From the NCBI GenBank assembly GCA_023525715.1, contig CM042010.1, positions 156,788,407-156,852,406 on the forward strand: a DNA stretch of 64,000 nucleotides, in the 5' to 3' direction. The translations under genes were made by a program, and so were the position numbers. The first letter of the stretch is position 1, and every line of letters starts with the position of its first letter. This DNA is from Cichorium intybus. Taxonomy: Eukaryota > Streptophyta > Magnoliopsida > Asterales > Asteraceae. This document shows positions 10,352 through 24,544 of this stretch, one piece after another. Below the pieces are notes generated by a model. The model worked only from the letters and a program-made list of their open reading frames with translations, was not told where the DNA came from and did not search any database.

Positions 10352-13300
10352 TGTAACGACCCAAAAATCTCGAATTTATATTCGAGAAAATACTTAAAGA
10401 AAAGACCAAAAATATATTGGAAGTTTTGAAATAATTTATTAGGAAATATAGTAAAATTCCAAGAGTTTGGAGAAATATGGTGAAAAAGGGCAAAATGGTC
10501 ATTTGACATCCAAATGACTTTTAAGTAAGGAAAATATGATTTTTGGAGCTAATATGTAATGAAATAAAATTTGTAATACTAAATACCTGCAATAAGAATT
10601 TGGAAGTTAATTTTACCATAAAAGGGCAATTTGGTCATTAGACCATGTGAAGGACCAAACATGTAAAAAAATATGGTTTGCTTGTGGCAAAAATATAAGA
10701 AAAGAAAGTTTATGTGATAAAATATGATAAAAGTGCCAAAAATTCAGGAAATGGAACTTGAGGGGCTAGATTGTCATTAGTGCAAAGTGAGGAGGTATAA
10801 ATAGGAATAATATCTGCACTCTCCTCACTGTGAACTCATTTCAGCTACGGGAGAGTTCTAGAGAGTGTCAAGAGAGATCGATCCTTGAAGAGTTGGAGGA
10901 ATTGAATGGAATTCACTTGGAATTTAAGAATTCCAAGCCTTCTAAGGTTAGTAAACTTGTTTTTAGGTTTATTTAACCCATTTCCCGTGAGTGAGTTACT
11001 GTAGCTACGGGATTTCAGTGGCTATAGGAGGATTATCCTATGATTCCTAGCCTTAATTGATGTCTAAAACAATATTTAATCATAGTTCAGCGATTAGAAG
11101 TGCTAAAAATCAAGAAATGAGAATTTTAGCTCAAGAACCCTAGAAATGGGTTTGTGAGATTGAAAGTAATCTTTATTGTTTTGTTAAGTTCTAATAATCA
11201 TTTAAGATGTATATATACATTCCTAAGTGATTATTTTCAAAAAATTTGTATTTTTGGTGAAAATTGTCAAAAACGGGATTTTATGAAATTAATTGAATTT
11301 ATGAGTTTGAAACTGATTTTTAAATGATCTAATAATCTCAAATTGTCATAAATCATGTTTAAGTATGAAGAAACCATTAGAAGTGGTTTCCTAAGAGTTT
11401 CAATTAATAAAATGAAAGTTTGAACAAAAACTGAAATTTGTCGGGTGGAATGGAATTGGTGATTCCATGAATGAAACACATGGAAATGGTTAATAAAAAT
11501 AAGGAATTGGTAATTAACAAAGTATGTTTTGGGTTGTAAAAACCTTAAATTAAATCATCCATTGGTTATATAAGTATATGGAAAGAAAATGAACAAAACT
11601 AGACTTAAAATTTTGAGTTGATGTGCATATGAGCTTCCTTAGAGCTCTTGTGACATCCTATGGTCTTAACCATTAAGTCATGAACTAAATAAGACTTAAT
11701 GGGATTAAAAATATGTTCTTAACATGTTAGAAGGTTAATAGAACCTATTGGTAAAGTTTTGTTAAGTTTGGAAACAAATGGAACCAAGAAATGGACTAAA
11801 ACTGCAAAAAACGAACAAAAATTGAAAGCTGAAAATGGGACTGCAGGATTCTACACGACCCGTGTGAATGTGGCACGACCCCGTGTGAAATGAGGCAGTA
11901 GCTTGGACATCTTGGAAGTCTTACACGACCCTGTGTGATTCCTACATGACCCGTGTTGACCCGAATTCATGCAATTCACTCCCGTTATGACCCGATTGAG
12001 TAGTTTGATCCCCTAACATTTGGTATATGTTTAATATAATTTGAAAACATAAAAAATAAGTATATTTAGGGGGATTAAGTGGTCTTTACATGTTGTTAAG
12101 ACCTAAATGTTTTAATAAAGTTTTAATGAACTCCTTAGGTAATTAAGGAGTAAAGTTATGGAATGGAAGGGACAATCGAGTGGAGTAATCCTAGTTAGAC
12201 TTCTCTAACTAGCCAAGGTGAGTACATGCAGTATTTTTACCCATTCTGGGGTATATGGCAAGTAAGTATTTTCAAGATTTCTTATAAAATTTCTATATGT
12301 GAAATTATATGCAAGAGTATTATTTCTAACTTGTTATGAAAATATATTGCTATATTTGAAGTTATGTTTTGAACTACAAGTTAAATTAAGTGAAAGTATG
12401 TTGGTCTATGAACCAATTATGTGAAAGTATATTTGGATTACAAGTTATATATGTTTTCAAGTATGAACGGCATATAGCCATAAGATGTTTAAGAAATATG
12501 TTTTGGTTACAACATGTATATGTTTTCAAGTATGAATGGCATATAGCTATAAGATGTTGGAAAGTATGATTTGGCATAAAGCTAGAATTTTTAGAATGTC
12601 ATAAAAACATATTTTACATATGTGATGAAAGTTATAAATTTGGCATTTAGCCATAAAGACAGAAAATGATGAAGTTTGGCACTTAGCCACTATCTATATG
12701 TATGTGAGAAATGTTCAAGCAAGTAGAAAGTGTTTTGTATGACTGGTAATTGTAGCAAGCAGCGTTAGTAAGGGAACTATGTTCCACCTACCCGGGTTAG
12801 GTAAGGGGTCTACTGGGGAAAAAGCCCCATCGTGAAGTAGATTGCCTAAGCACTTCTATGGTGAGGATTGATCCGTTCTTTCTAGCCATAGAGACTTGGG
12901 GTATCACTTTTGGTGATTAAAGCCCTAAGTATAAAAATCTAGCAAGCTTAAAAAACCAGTCAAAGAAAGTAAGAAGATGTTATTTTCACAAAGTATGTTA
13001 TGAAGTGATTTTGAAAAGTAAAGAGTTATAGTATATTACTACTATAAAGTTTTGAAAGATGTTATTTTTGTAAAGTATGTTATGAAATGATTTCGAGAAG
13101 TAAAGAATTATAGTATGTTATTACTATAAAGTTTTGGCAGAAGTTTTATGTTATAAATTTACAAAAAGTTGAAAAAAAAAAGCTAAAGGTTTGAGTCTAA
13201 AACTCATGTAACTCACGAGACATTATTGTCTTACGTATTTTATGTTTTGCCATGTATTCCAGGATAAGATGATATGCTATAATTAGATGAAGTTTAGCTG

Positions 13301-13498
13301 GAGTGGAGCTCGAATTAGCTCCTACCTTGGACTCAAGGTTTAATCATTTCTTGCTTACTATGGTTAGTTTTGATATGGATTTGTACACCCACTGTTTTAA
13401 GCATTTAAATTATCGGTTTTTGATAAATCGTATTTTTGTATTTCTGTATTTATACGAAAAACCATAGTATTTGCAAACAGTAGAAATGGGGTGTCACA
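10352..13498 (+). mobile_element. Solo LTR (3147 bp) inside the hAT transposase gene
   Basis: Begins TGTAACGACCC and ends GGGGTGTCACA, flanked by perfect 5-bp duplications ATATT at 10347-10351 and 13499-13503. No internal region, primer site or second LTR, so it is the product of recombination between two LTRs. The orientation is inferred from the TGTAACGACCC start that is typical of Tekay-type chromovirus LTRs. It holds four copies of a near-palindrome ACACGACCCGTGT (11853-11956). Several stretches resemble the LTRs at 22217-25380 (for example the CCTATGATTCC and AACCCTAGAA segments), so the two families are probably related. Confidence 0.9.
11853..11956. repeat. ACACGACCCGTGT palindrome array in solo LTR
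   Basis: Copies at 11853-11865 (exact), 11873-11887, 11923-11936 and 11944-11956 (variants). Each has arms ACACG/CGTGT around ACC. Confidence 0.85.
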
Positions 13499-13639
13499 AT
13501 ATTGAACTTGGAGAAGGGCCTAGCGTACCATCTTCTTTTGATTGGGAAAATGTGAAAAGACTAGCATGTTTCCTCCAACATTTTCATCAACCAACATTAA
13601 GAGTTTCAGGCATGAAACACTAGGATTCAATTAGTTACA

Positions 13640-13735
13640 TTCATAGTGTTTTGAAAGAATGTTTTGCAAGTGTTTTGAAAGAATGTTTTGCAATCAGTTA
13701 CATTCATAGTGTTTTGAAAGAATGTTTTGCAAGTG
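13640..13735 (+). repeat. Short tandem duplication within the hAT relic
   Basis: GTTTTGAAAGAATGTTTTGCAA occurs three times (near 13649, 13671 and 13712), with the flanking CAGTTACATTCATAGT duplicated as well. This adds frame damage to the transposase. Confidence 0.85.
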
Positions 13736-15239
13736 AAGATGTTGATTTAAAGGAGATGTCGTTGAGAATGAAGAAGTAGTTCAATAAATATTAAAGTGAA
13801 ATTGAGAAGTTTAACTTGTTGGTTTTCTTTGCATTCGTGTTCGTAGCAAGGACAAAGTTTGAATATCTTGAGGTAAATTTATTCATTTAATTTACTATTT
13901 ATCTGATTCTTTTTCTACAATTATAAGGTTGTCATTACCATAATTAACATTCACTTGCTTCTATTAATATATGTACTTTGTTTAATTAGGTTACTATTTC
14001 TAGTATGTATGGTGATAAAGACAAAGAGAAAATCACTGCATTATGTAAGAGTACATTGAATGAGCCTTTTAAGGAGTATGAAAGGATTCATTCGGATCAA
14101 CATGCAAAGAGTGCTTCATATTAACTTCTCAGTCATCTAGCTCTCTTGCATAAGGTTTTCTTGATGTGGGTTTGTTTGAGGTAGTAGTAGTGATGCCATT
14201 AGGTCGCTTCGAGAGAAAACATTAGCCAAGGTGAAAAGGAGGAATGCAGAATCGGGTGTGGTGAACGATTCTAAGTCGGAGCTAGATAGATACTTAAAAG
14301 AGGATATCGAAGAGGACACTGCATATTTTATGAGTGGGGATTTCACCGTTTTGGATTGGTGGAAGAAGAGAAGTGGTTTGTTTCCCATCTTAGCGCTTAT
14401 TGCTCGTGATGTGCTAGTCATTCCTATCTCAAATGTGGCATATGAATCTACATTTAGTACGGGAGGAAGTGTACTTGATTCATTTAGAAGTTCTTCAACT
14501 CCTAAAATTGTGCAATCCTTAATATGTTGTCAATATTGGATACAATCAAATGATGTTGCGGTCAATGTGGAAGAAAACATTGAAGATCTTGAGAAGTTTG
14601 AGGATGGTAAGTTGGTAACCATTAGTTCTTTCGTTTCTAAATATTCTTCATATATTATCTTTTGCTTATGTTAGTTGTAATTTATTTTATGTATTGACTT
14701 TTAACTTTTATATTGTAGACATTCGACAACCGATGTTGGAAACATTATTGATGTTTAGATGGAGGAAACATTGTGAAGCCAATTACAAGTTGCAAAAAGT
14801 TTAGACTTTTACATTCTACGATTCACGGTTTAATTTTATATATAGAACTTTTTATTTAAGGTTTTGCTTTTTGAATTTTATATTTAATGTTTGAAACTCC
14901 GAATCTTCATATTTTATGATGGAAAAATTAGAATATTATATTCTATTTTTAGTCTTAAAATTTGGTTTCCTCGGTTTGAAATCGAGCCATACCGAATTGT
15001 ACTTCAGTGTTTTGTTTGGTCCGGATATCCTTGAATTTGGTTTGGACAATAATAATTTTCAAACCAATGAAACTTAAGAAACCATAAACCAAACTGATTC
15101 CGACTCCTACTTAAATGTAATATTTAACGAATTAGGGTTAAAATCGGTCGAGTTGTCTCGTCTATCCACCAACTTATTATCTATTTCTCTAAGTTTTGTG
15201 AATTACTTCTATAACTTTATTAATTTAATTACAAAAGAG

Positions 15240-15241
<2 letters not shown>

Positions 15242-15313
<72 letters not shown>
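15242..15313. repeat. (TA)n tract, 72 bp
   Basis: Pure TA dinucleotides. Confidence 0.98.
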
Positions 15314-15316
<3 letters not shown>

Positions 15317-15527
15317 TAAGCCCGATAGTGACGGTGGGCAACCCGGACGACCGTCCAGGGCCCATGCCTAGGGGTCCCAAAATTTTTGGGCTATAATGTA
15401 TATATATGTGTACATAAAATTTAATTAGTTTATAATTTAATAGGCTAAGTAGCCTATTATTGTATTTATGACTTTACAGGACCCATTTTTTTTCTCGTCC
15501 TGGGCCTAAAATATGTTTGGAACGACC

Positions 15528-15530
<3 letters not shown>
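15314..15530. other. TE fragment between two (TA)n tracts
   Basis: GC-rich left part with GGGCAACCCGGACGACCGTC and GGGCCCAT, followed by CCCAAAATTTTTGGG. The right end carries GGACCC and CGTCCTGGGCCT. The ends are partly inverted relative to each other, as in MITEs related to zinc-finger (TTF-type) hAT elements, but the assignment is tentative. Confidence 0.35.

Positions 15531-15603
<73 letters not shown>
15531..15603. repeat. (TA)n tract, about 73 bp
   Basis: Pure TA dinucleotides; first half of a duplicated tract-plus-spacer unit. Confidence 0.98.
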
Positions 15604-16801
<1,198 letters not shown>

Positions 16802-17019
16802 GTGCATTTGAGAAAACGTAAAAGGTAGAGAATATGAGAGCCTATCTGACCAGTTCAAATATTAAGATCTAAGGCTAATAAAAGTTAGTAATTTATGTAA
16901 TTTCCAAAAGTAATTAGATGAAACTATAATTTTTAAATATAGTATAAGGGTTTTTTGGTCTTAAATCTTTAGGTTATTTTTATAAACTCCTTAAATCTCT
17001 CCCCTTTTGTTTCCATTGA

Positions 17020-17145
17020 CAGCTGTATGTTCACACCACCAGCAATGATTCCATCTCCGGCCGAGCTTGAAGAATTTTTCTCTAAAGCGGAAAAGTACAA
17101 GCAGAAGTCATCTGATGATGTGAATAGGTGGGGTTGTATGTAGAC
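17020..17145 (+). pseudogene. Possible captured exon resembling a KRP/ICK CDK inhibitor
   Basis: After a splice-acceptor-like TTGACAG the frame reads MFTPPAMIPSPAELEEFF then SKAEKYKQK, and stops soon after at TAG. The segment IPSPAELEEFF.AAEK is typical of the conserved C-terminal region of plant KRP (ICK) cyclin-dependent kinase inhibitors. The downstream KYNFD...GRYEW part that binds the cyclin-CDK complex is not recognisable here. It is best read as a gene fragment carried by a transposable element. The match is short, so the identification is tentative. Confidence 0.35.
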
Positions 17146-17201
17146 GAGTTTTTCTCAATTTTTTATATGTATGATTCATTAGTGCTTTTAATCTGGAAAC
17201 T

Positions 17202-17202
17202 C

Positions 17203-17236
<34 letters not shown>
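17202..17236. repeat. (CT)n microsatellite
   Basis: About 17 CT dinucleotides, 55 bp downstream of the KRP-like fragment. Confidence 0.95.
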
Positions 17237-17240
<4 letters not shown>

Positions 17241-17669
17241 AAAATCGTGCATCAGAATTCATATGTATTTGGTATTTCTTCCTTCTCCCGGTACGCAACC
17301 CTAGCCTCACTACCGCTTGCAACGATCACCTCACAACCGAGACCTGCCATTGTCTTTTGCGCATAATCCTGGAGTAGCAAACACCACCGCCAATCTATCT
17401 ACTGTTACGTTCTAAACACTAGCCACCGCTCATCTTAAAATCGTACGTCGGACCTTACCGTATTCACTAAAAGATTACAGCTGCATCTACATCTTTGTAT
17501 GTCGCCAAATCTTTTCCTTTATGGTTTCTGATCTAGTGATTTGCCTTGGACTTTATCTAACCTAATCGAAGTTTTCGAGTTTCACTATATGTCACGTTCT
17601 TTAGAAGAAATTCGCAAATTTGGGAGCAAGCGGTATACAGAAATATGCAAGTATCTAATTTCATAAATT

Positions 17670-17808
17670 CCAATGGCCTCTTGGTCAAGTGGTAAATACG
17701 TCGTCCTCCCTTTTTGATGTTAAGGGTTCAAGTCTCGCTAGAGACATAGGTGGATTCAGGAGTAGTTTAGGAGTAGGATTAGGATAGGTTTGCCATTCTA
17801 AAAAAAAC
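17670..17808 (+). mobile_element. tRNA-derived SINE (139 bp) with 16-bp target duplication
   Basis: Flanked by the identical 16-mer TCTAATTTCATAAATT at 17654-17669 and 17809-17824. The 5' part has a pol III A-box-like TTGGTCAAGTGGTAA and a B box GGTTCAAGTCTCG, as in a tRNA. The body is TGGATTCAGGAGTAG-like, and the 3' end is CTAAAAAAAAC, a short A tail. The perfect duplication implies a fairly recent insertion. Confidence 0.9.
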
Positions 17809-18406
17809 TCTAATTTCATAAATTGTTGTAAATCTAATCATGGGTTTGCTTTATGATTTTATTTATTCACAATTTTAACTTTATGTCTTTTGGTTTTGCT
17901 TTTGGTGACTTTTGAATTTTGGTAAAATTTATTGGTCGGAACCAAAGGCAACGTGAAATAATTTTTTTGTTGAATAAAGTATTCAATTAGTCTGTAATTT
18001 GTATGGAATGTTGGCAAATGAATCTGAAACGTCCCAAATTCAGTAATAAAAATTTTCCTTTAAAAACGATGCAAATACATAAAACCGGTTACCAATTAAA
18101 AACCATCTAATTTAAAACTTGTATTTAAGCATTAGAAATTGTATTTATCAAAACGTTTAAAACATTATCCAGCGGAAGCGTTAATTAACAAAACCTCAGA
18201 GCGGTACAGTCGCGCCGTGCTCCAAGCTCAAGCCAGCAAATACCTGAAAAATAGTAAGGGTAAAAGAGTAAGCACAAAGCTTAGTGAGTTCCCAAGAATA
18301 CCACATGATTCATAAACACAATCATCACCCTCGGGTGCCCAGGTACGACCGGCCATGCATCGTCCTTGATCATGCAGCAACCCACGGGTTATCAACTCAT
18401 TATTTG

Positions 18407-18510
18407 ACTCACGGGCTTGCCCCAATCTTGTCTAAACTCACGGGCTTGCCCCGATCTCGTCTAATCAACTCATTCCTTGACTCACAAGCTTGCCCTGATC
18501 TTGTCGGTAA
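18407..18510. repeat. Tandem ACTCACGGGCTTGCCC repeats in solo LTR
   Basis: Three units of roughly 35-50 bp, each with CTCAC(G/A)(G/A)GCTTGCCC followed by (C/T)(G/C)ATCT(C/T)GTCTA or a near match. Confidence 0.8.
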
Positions 18511-18810
18511 ACACGTAAGGCACATACATCACATTATTACACAAAGTAATAAAGCTACCTACGTTTGAAACGTCACCCATAGTATAGTGAGAAGACTCAC
18601 CTGATCCGCAAGGCCAAGCAGCACTCCTCACGCACATCCACAGATCCGGCAGCGCGAACGTCCTAATAAGATAATCTCTACTCAGAACTTCCTAAATCCC
18701 AAACTGGATAATCCTATAATAGCGGCACCCCGAACCCCCAAGTTTGACCAAAAGTCAACTGGTCAAAAAGTCAATGGTCAAAGGTCAAAGTCAACAAACG
18801 TAACAGCACA

Positions 18811-19538
18811 GTTAGCATGTCTAACTCCCTAAGTTAGCGTCGCTAACTATGAACAGATCCAAAAGTCCATTAAGTTCTTAATCCATTCAGCCAAGGTCTT
18901 AATCTTACCAGGGACCTTCTAAACAGTCCAAAATCCATAAAGATCCTAACTTTATCCTCCCAAACATCACCAAACAATATCAAGAACAAGATTCAAGTCC
19001 AAGGCTAATTAAAATCACGAAAGAGAGTTTGTCTTACTCTCTAAAGCATTCCAAAGGTTCTAAAAAGGACTTTAAGGCATAAAGTTCCTGACTTTATCCT
19101 TTCCAAACATAAAAAACACTAAAAAAAGGACTAACACACCAATTAAATCAATAAAATTCCATCAAGAACACAAGGATAATCTCAAAAACATAGAAAGGTG
19201 GAAACTTCACTCACAATGGTCCAGAAAATGCAACTCCTTGAAGACCCAACCAAGAGAAGCAACTTCTAGCATCACCAACAGTCTTCTAACATCACCCAAG
19301 CATCAAGAATCCTTCCCAAGAGGTCAAAAACACCAAAAATCCATCCACAAGAGCTAGAGAGAGGAAATCACGAGTTTGGAGCTTGAAAGGGAGAAAATCG
19401 CCGCTAACCCTAAGGTTAGCATCGCTAATGGTGATCGTGCACACCCGCTCGAACAGCTGACAACTAGCGACTCGAAAAACGAAGATAACTACATTACACA
19501 ACATTAGCGTCACTAACCTTAATGTTAGCGGCGCTAAT
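18811..19538. repeat. Dispersed GTTAGCG-T-CGCTAAC palindromes in solo LTR
   Basis: Copies at 18811-18825, 18833-18847 (perfect), 19415-19429, 19503-19517 and 19524-19538, in two clusters within one LTR. Confidence 0.85.
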
Positions 19539-19889
19539 GCCTTAAATTCCTCTTTTTCCATATTTTTATACCTTAACTTCCCGAACTTTGATTTGCCAAA
19601 ACTCGGAACTTGACTTCGATTAGGGTCTTACAGAATCAGTGATTTGTATTCATGATCTTGGAATAGGAGGTTTTCACTATCATTGGTTTTGAGATCAAGG
19701 TTGATAACTTATTGCCACAAATATAGTGGCAATATTTACTTCTTGTTAAGTAGATTTTTTAAGTCAAAATTTTATATGACAAATTAATGTTATATGTATA
19801 TACGGTCTAGTAGAGAACAAAATAAAACATGAATATAACGGATGTAACATCTTTTTTATGGACAATAATGAAATGCACCATTATTAGTT

Positions 19890-20440
19890 AATTGGTTGTA
19901 TTCCTTGATTATTATATGTGTTTTTCATTTATGATTATATGTGCAGTTGTATACAGTTAGGCGGAAGTCCATTTGCTGCAACTATAATCATCGATGATTA
20001 TGACTATAATCATTTATGATTATAAATATAATTGAGTTTTCATTAGTGAATGACTTTTTCTGATTATCCAAAGAATTAGCGGACGTCCATTTGTTGCAAC
20101 TATAATCATTGATGATTATAAGTTTAATCATTTGTCCGTTGTCTGTGATTCATTGATCAATGGGTGGCAGAGCTTATTCATTGATGATTACACGAAGCAA
20201 AAAGGTAATCATTAATGAATATAGGTAATTAGTTTGTGTTTGGTACTATGTAATCATATATGATTAACAATAATATAGTGTTATCAGTTTCTATTTGATT
20301 ATAATGAAGAAAAAAGGGTAAAAAAATTATTTTAATCATATATTATTAACAGTAATATAGTGTTGTTAGTTTGTGTTTGATTATATGATGTTCATTTGAT
20401 GATGATTATATCGAAAATTAGGTTCATTGATGATACCATA
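19890..20440. repeat. AATCAT..ATGATT palindrome array, element 1
   Basis: Repeated near-perfect palindromes such as ATAATCATCGATGATTAT (19986), TATAATCATTTATGATTATA (about 20004) and TATAATCATTGATGATTATA (20101). A 45-bp direct repeat containing GTCCATTTGCTGCAACTATA / GTCCATTTGTTGCAACTATA lies at about 19967 and 20086. Confidence 0.85.
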
Positions 20441-21059
20441 TGCTTTTAATGTTATATGTATATTCAGTCTTTTTTTTTTTTGTGCAAAATACATCATTGA
20501 ACTTTTGTTTTTGTACACACCAAGTCCTTTTGACATGCTACTCCAGGCTACATTGTTATAAGACATTTTGATAGGGTAGCATTGTTCTCGATTTGTACAA
20601 ATTTAGTCCTTAATAAGATTTTTCTTTACAATTCGGTTATTTTGGGTATACATTTATTTATGTATATTTTTATATACAAATTTTATATATGTATTTATAT
20701 CTTTTTATATACGTTTTAGATATGTTTTTAATTAATTTTTCTATACATTTTTATAGGAAAATCTACAATAAAGTCCCATTATTTTGGGCTACTTTATGAA
20801 AAAGTTTCAAAATTATTTTTTTTACAAAAAAGGACACAATACCGGCTAACATATTCGTTTTAGCCCTTTTATCCGATTTACCAGGTTTCCTAGATTAGAA
20901 ATTTTCAAGTAAAGTCCAACTATTTTTGGTCAGTTTATGAAAAAGTCTCAATGTTGATTTTTTTTATACAAAATAATAGGACTTTTTCATATACAGACCT
21001 AAAGTAATAAGACTTTTTTATATACGTACATTTTTGTATAATTTTGTTATACATATATA

Positions 21060-21063
21060 TGTA

Positions 21064-21132
<69 letters not shown>

Positions 21133-21157
21133 CTATACGTTTTTATATACGTATTTT

Positions 21158-21221
<64 letters not shown>
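21060..21221. repeat. Two (TA)n tracts in left arm
   Basis: TA runs at about 21060-21131 and 21163-21221, separated by TTTCTATACGTTTTTATATACGT-like sequence. Confidence 0.95.
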
Positions 21222-21224
<3 letters not shown>

Positions 21225-21488
21225 TTTATATACATTTTTAAATATAAATTTTCTATACATTTTTGCACATATTTTATACATACATACGTTTTGAAATATA
21301 TGTTTTCAAATACTTATATAAAAAACGTATATACTTATGATTTTGCTTGGAATTTTGGTGAATTTGTAGTTATAAGTTATGCTTGTAAGAGTTGGGTAAC
21401 AGGTGTAAACGAATTAGTAGCTATTTTCTTGTCATATATTCCAAATACATATGTAAAAACGTATTAAAAAACATATTAAAAATGTACA

Positions 21489-21655
<167 letters not shown>

Positions 21656-23809
21656 TGGGTAAAAGTCATAAAAGCCCTTACATTTGTCACAAATGTTCGG
21701 GTTTACCCTCTAATGTAATTTTTGTTCATTAAAACCTAACATTTGGGTTAATTTGTGTATTTATGGCATTTAACAGGTAAACATGTCACCAGCAGGTTAC
21801 CCTTTCCCCAACCTCCATTCCCCGTTTTTTTCACAGTTCCACAAATCCTTCATCACAACTAGGTTAGATCTAAATGCATATATTATCAAATTATTACTCT
21901 CCTAGTCGTATGTATATGGTTTCGCATAAACAGGAGTATGATTCAAATTTCACAAATTACTTGTTGGTTCCATAAATCATAATAATTTTGGAAAACCAGT
22001 GAAAGCATGCCCAGAAAGCAACAATAAGAGCAAAAATAAAAAACCAGTGCAACCCATACGTTGAACTAAGAGCAAAAATAAAAAATCAAACAACAGACAT
22101 CATCGATTGTTCCTTATGTGTTGAAAATAGATTGTAATGATCTGCTTATATCAAACATCAAACCCTCGTTCTTTAATTTTGTTGTTGTTGCTCAACACCC
22201 ACACCAACTCAACATATGTAACATCCGTGTTTTGGGCCTAGGAGTTTTGGGCTTAAACCAACAAATAAAACTTATTTTGTAAATAAAGAAAAACAAATGA
22301 ATAAATAAATTTAATATCTTGTTATATTTTATATGGTGAATAAATGAGCCAAATATAGTTTTAAAAAAATCAAATTTGTAACCAAAGGTGAGAAATGTTG
22401 TCATAGGGACTAAAAGTGTCAATTTGGCCAAACTTAACCATTGAGCTTTGACTAGTCAAGAATTGAGAAGGATTAGAGAATATTGAAGGAATTGATGTGG
22501 GTTTTTAGATTAGGTCAGATAATTCCTTGAATTAATATTAAGGACCAAATCATTAAGAATTTTAGTGTAAGGGACCATTTATGTCAAGTTAGGAAACTAA
22601 GGGTTAGTGTTGACTTAGTCAATGACTCAAGTGAAAGAAATAATTGTATTTGGGGCATATGTATGATTATGGAGACTTCTAATGTGAATAATGAACTTTT
22701 GGGGTGTTGGGTGAAGAAGGACCAAACTTGAGGGGCTAATGTTGCAAATTCTTGGAAGATGACTTGTTTTTGATGGGGGTTCTCCCCATTCCAGCCACAA
22801 ACACGTTTTTGAGAGAAAGAGAGGGAGAATATGGCGATTTTCATGGTTTCCAAAGAGATTTGTGCTTAGCTTTGAAGGATTATGCATACACTTGAAGATT
22901 CCAAGCAATCTAAGGTATAAACTCACCTTTCTAGCATTAGATTTCGAGTTTAGGTTTGGGGTTTGGACCCAATCCGAGTTTCTATGTTGGGATGAGGTTC
23001 TCCTATGATTCCCCAATGTTTATTTGATGTTTCCAAGTTATTGGAGTCTACATTCAATCCATGGATGCTCTAGATTCAATTACTTGATTGATTTGGGTGT
23101 TATGAACCCTAGAATTTTGGGATTTGATGAATAGAGGAGGAATATTGAAATTGATGGATGAATATGGTAGTTTTGGATGAGGGGATTCATTTCTAATGAT
23201 TCCCTAAGGATTCCAACCCTTGATTTGTAACCTTAAACCTTGGATCACTAAAATATGGGAATTGGGTGTTGAAATGGGTTTTATTCATGTATATGATGAA
23301 TGGATCTTTTGTTTAATGGATAAATGGGTTTATTGCATCAATTTGGATGTAATAGTGGAGTAAGAATCATTTCCTAAGGATTCCATGGAATGGAAGAAGG
23401 AATCTCCACTTGTAATCATCTATTGATGGATTGGAATTGGGTATTCCATGGGTTTAATCATTTGGACCAATGATTGGAATTGGAGATTCCATGAGGTTAT
23501 CTTCTTTGGGTTTGTATGGGAATGATTCTCCTAAGAGATGACATTGGTTAAGGACTTAATTGGGTACTTGATGGTGTTAAGTGTAATGATTGACTTGGAA
23601 CATAGTTCATGAATGACTTGTTAAGAGATAAGAACTTGAATTGTGATTTTCATTAGTTTAAGTCATGAACACTTGGATTGGGAGTTGAATGCTTGTAAAT
23701 GAGTTATTAAATGTGTATTTTCATGTATAATTGGTCTTGAGTTGATTTGGAGCTTCAATTGGGTCAAAAGGGGGTTAAAATGACCAAAAACCAAGTTACT
23801 GCACAGCGT

Positions 23810-23913
23810 ACACGACCCGTGTGCTGATACACGACCCGTGTAGGGTCTCTGGGGCTTCGGATCAGTTTTGCCCTGGGTCCTACACGACCCGTGTAGGGCT
23901 ACACGACCCGTGT
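23810..23913. repeat. ACACGACCCGTGT palindrome array, 5' LTR
   Basis: Four exact copies at 23810, 23829, 23882 and 23901, in two pairs spaced 19 bp apart within each pair. The same array is at 28477-28580 in the 3' LTR. Confidence 0.95.
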
Positions 23914-24544
23914 AGCCTGGGTTGGCCAGAAATGTCAGTTTTTGGGTTTTGAGCTTTATGGTTTGGGCTTCGGGTCCTTGTTTTAATGCCAATCTTTGGG
24001 GACGTTTTAACTAAGATTCTCCTTATATTAGAGGGTCAAGGACTTCATTTTATATGATGGATGATTGTTCCTTCTTAGTTCAAAGATGTATTTATAGTGC
24101 GACTTTTAGATGAATCGAGTATGATATCTTCCGTTCTTGTATTGTAGGAAGGAGATATGTTGTAGTGACTTGGAGGTGAGATTAAGGACTTGAGCTAACA
24201 CTCAACTAAGATGATTTGATGGATGAGATGATGTCTAGGAGCGCTTCCAAATGCATCAAACCGTGTGTGGAGTTAGTGTTGACTCGTCAGTTGACCTTGG
24301 GTGAGTTTACCGGGAGTACACATCCCAACTAATATCTTTTGTGTGTGTTATCAAATACTTTTCATGCATAATATTATGTGTAATGTGTTATATGATTACT
24401 ACTTGTGCATTGCATGAAAATGTGTTTCTAAAGATGTTTTCAAATGAAGATTTTGATGATGTTTTTGAAAGATGTTTTGAGCATCCTATTTGTGCATCGC
24501 ATTGCATATAGGATGGGATTGACTGAGTGAATCTTATGACGAAG

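Larger units (their letters stand above)
9226..14750 (+). pseudogene. hAT-superfamily transposase pseudogene, split by a solo LTR
   Basis: Starts at the ATG at 9226 (MSGRRQSQSV...RKRKKYLK). An early frameshift near 9305-9315 leads into a BED-type zinc finger: W-N-H-F, C-T-C-N-Y-C, then GTSTFKNHMNMC (C-x2-C...H-x4-C). Middle-domain remnants follow in several frames (DGMKEMEGF region at about 10100, LDVLTRWNSIYTML at about 10240-10290). The gene is interrupted at 10352-13498 by a solo LTR. It resumes at 13499, with FNLLVFFAFV about 13812, a possible intron 13874-13989, and the C-terminal hAT dimerisation domain at 14261-14545 (SELDRYL, WWKKRSGLFPIL, ARDVLVIPISNVAYESTFSTGG). A second possible intron has donor G|GTAAGTT at about 14606 and acceptor TATTGTAG| near 14718. 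In-frame stops and shifts make it non-functional. Similar to RICESLEEPER/Tip100-type hAT transposases. I could not define the terminal inverted repeats. Confidence 0.85.
18025..19632 (-). mobile_element. Solo LTR (1608 bp)
   Basis: On the plus strand it begins TGAAACGTCCC and ends GGGTCTTACA; on the minus strand it therefore begins TGTAAGACCC, the usual LTR orientation. Perfect 5-bp duplications GAATC flank it (18020-18024 and 19633-19637). Inside are three copies of CTCACGGGCTTGCCC or a variant (about 18407-18500) and five copies of the palindrome GTTAGCGTCGCTAAC or a variant. No internal domain remains. Confidence 0.9.

Noticed and set aside
9000..15130. Terminal inverted repeats of the autonomous hAT element
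   Set aside because: A CAAGGGTGT-like start near 9022 has no convincing inverted partner near 15000-15130; borders left undefined.
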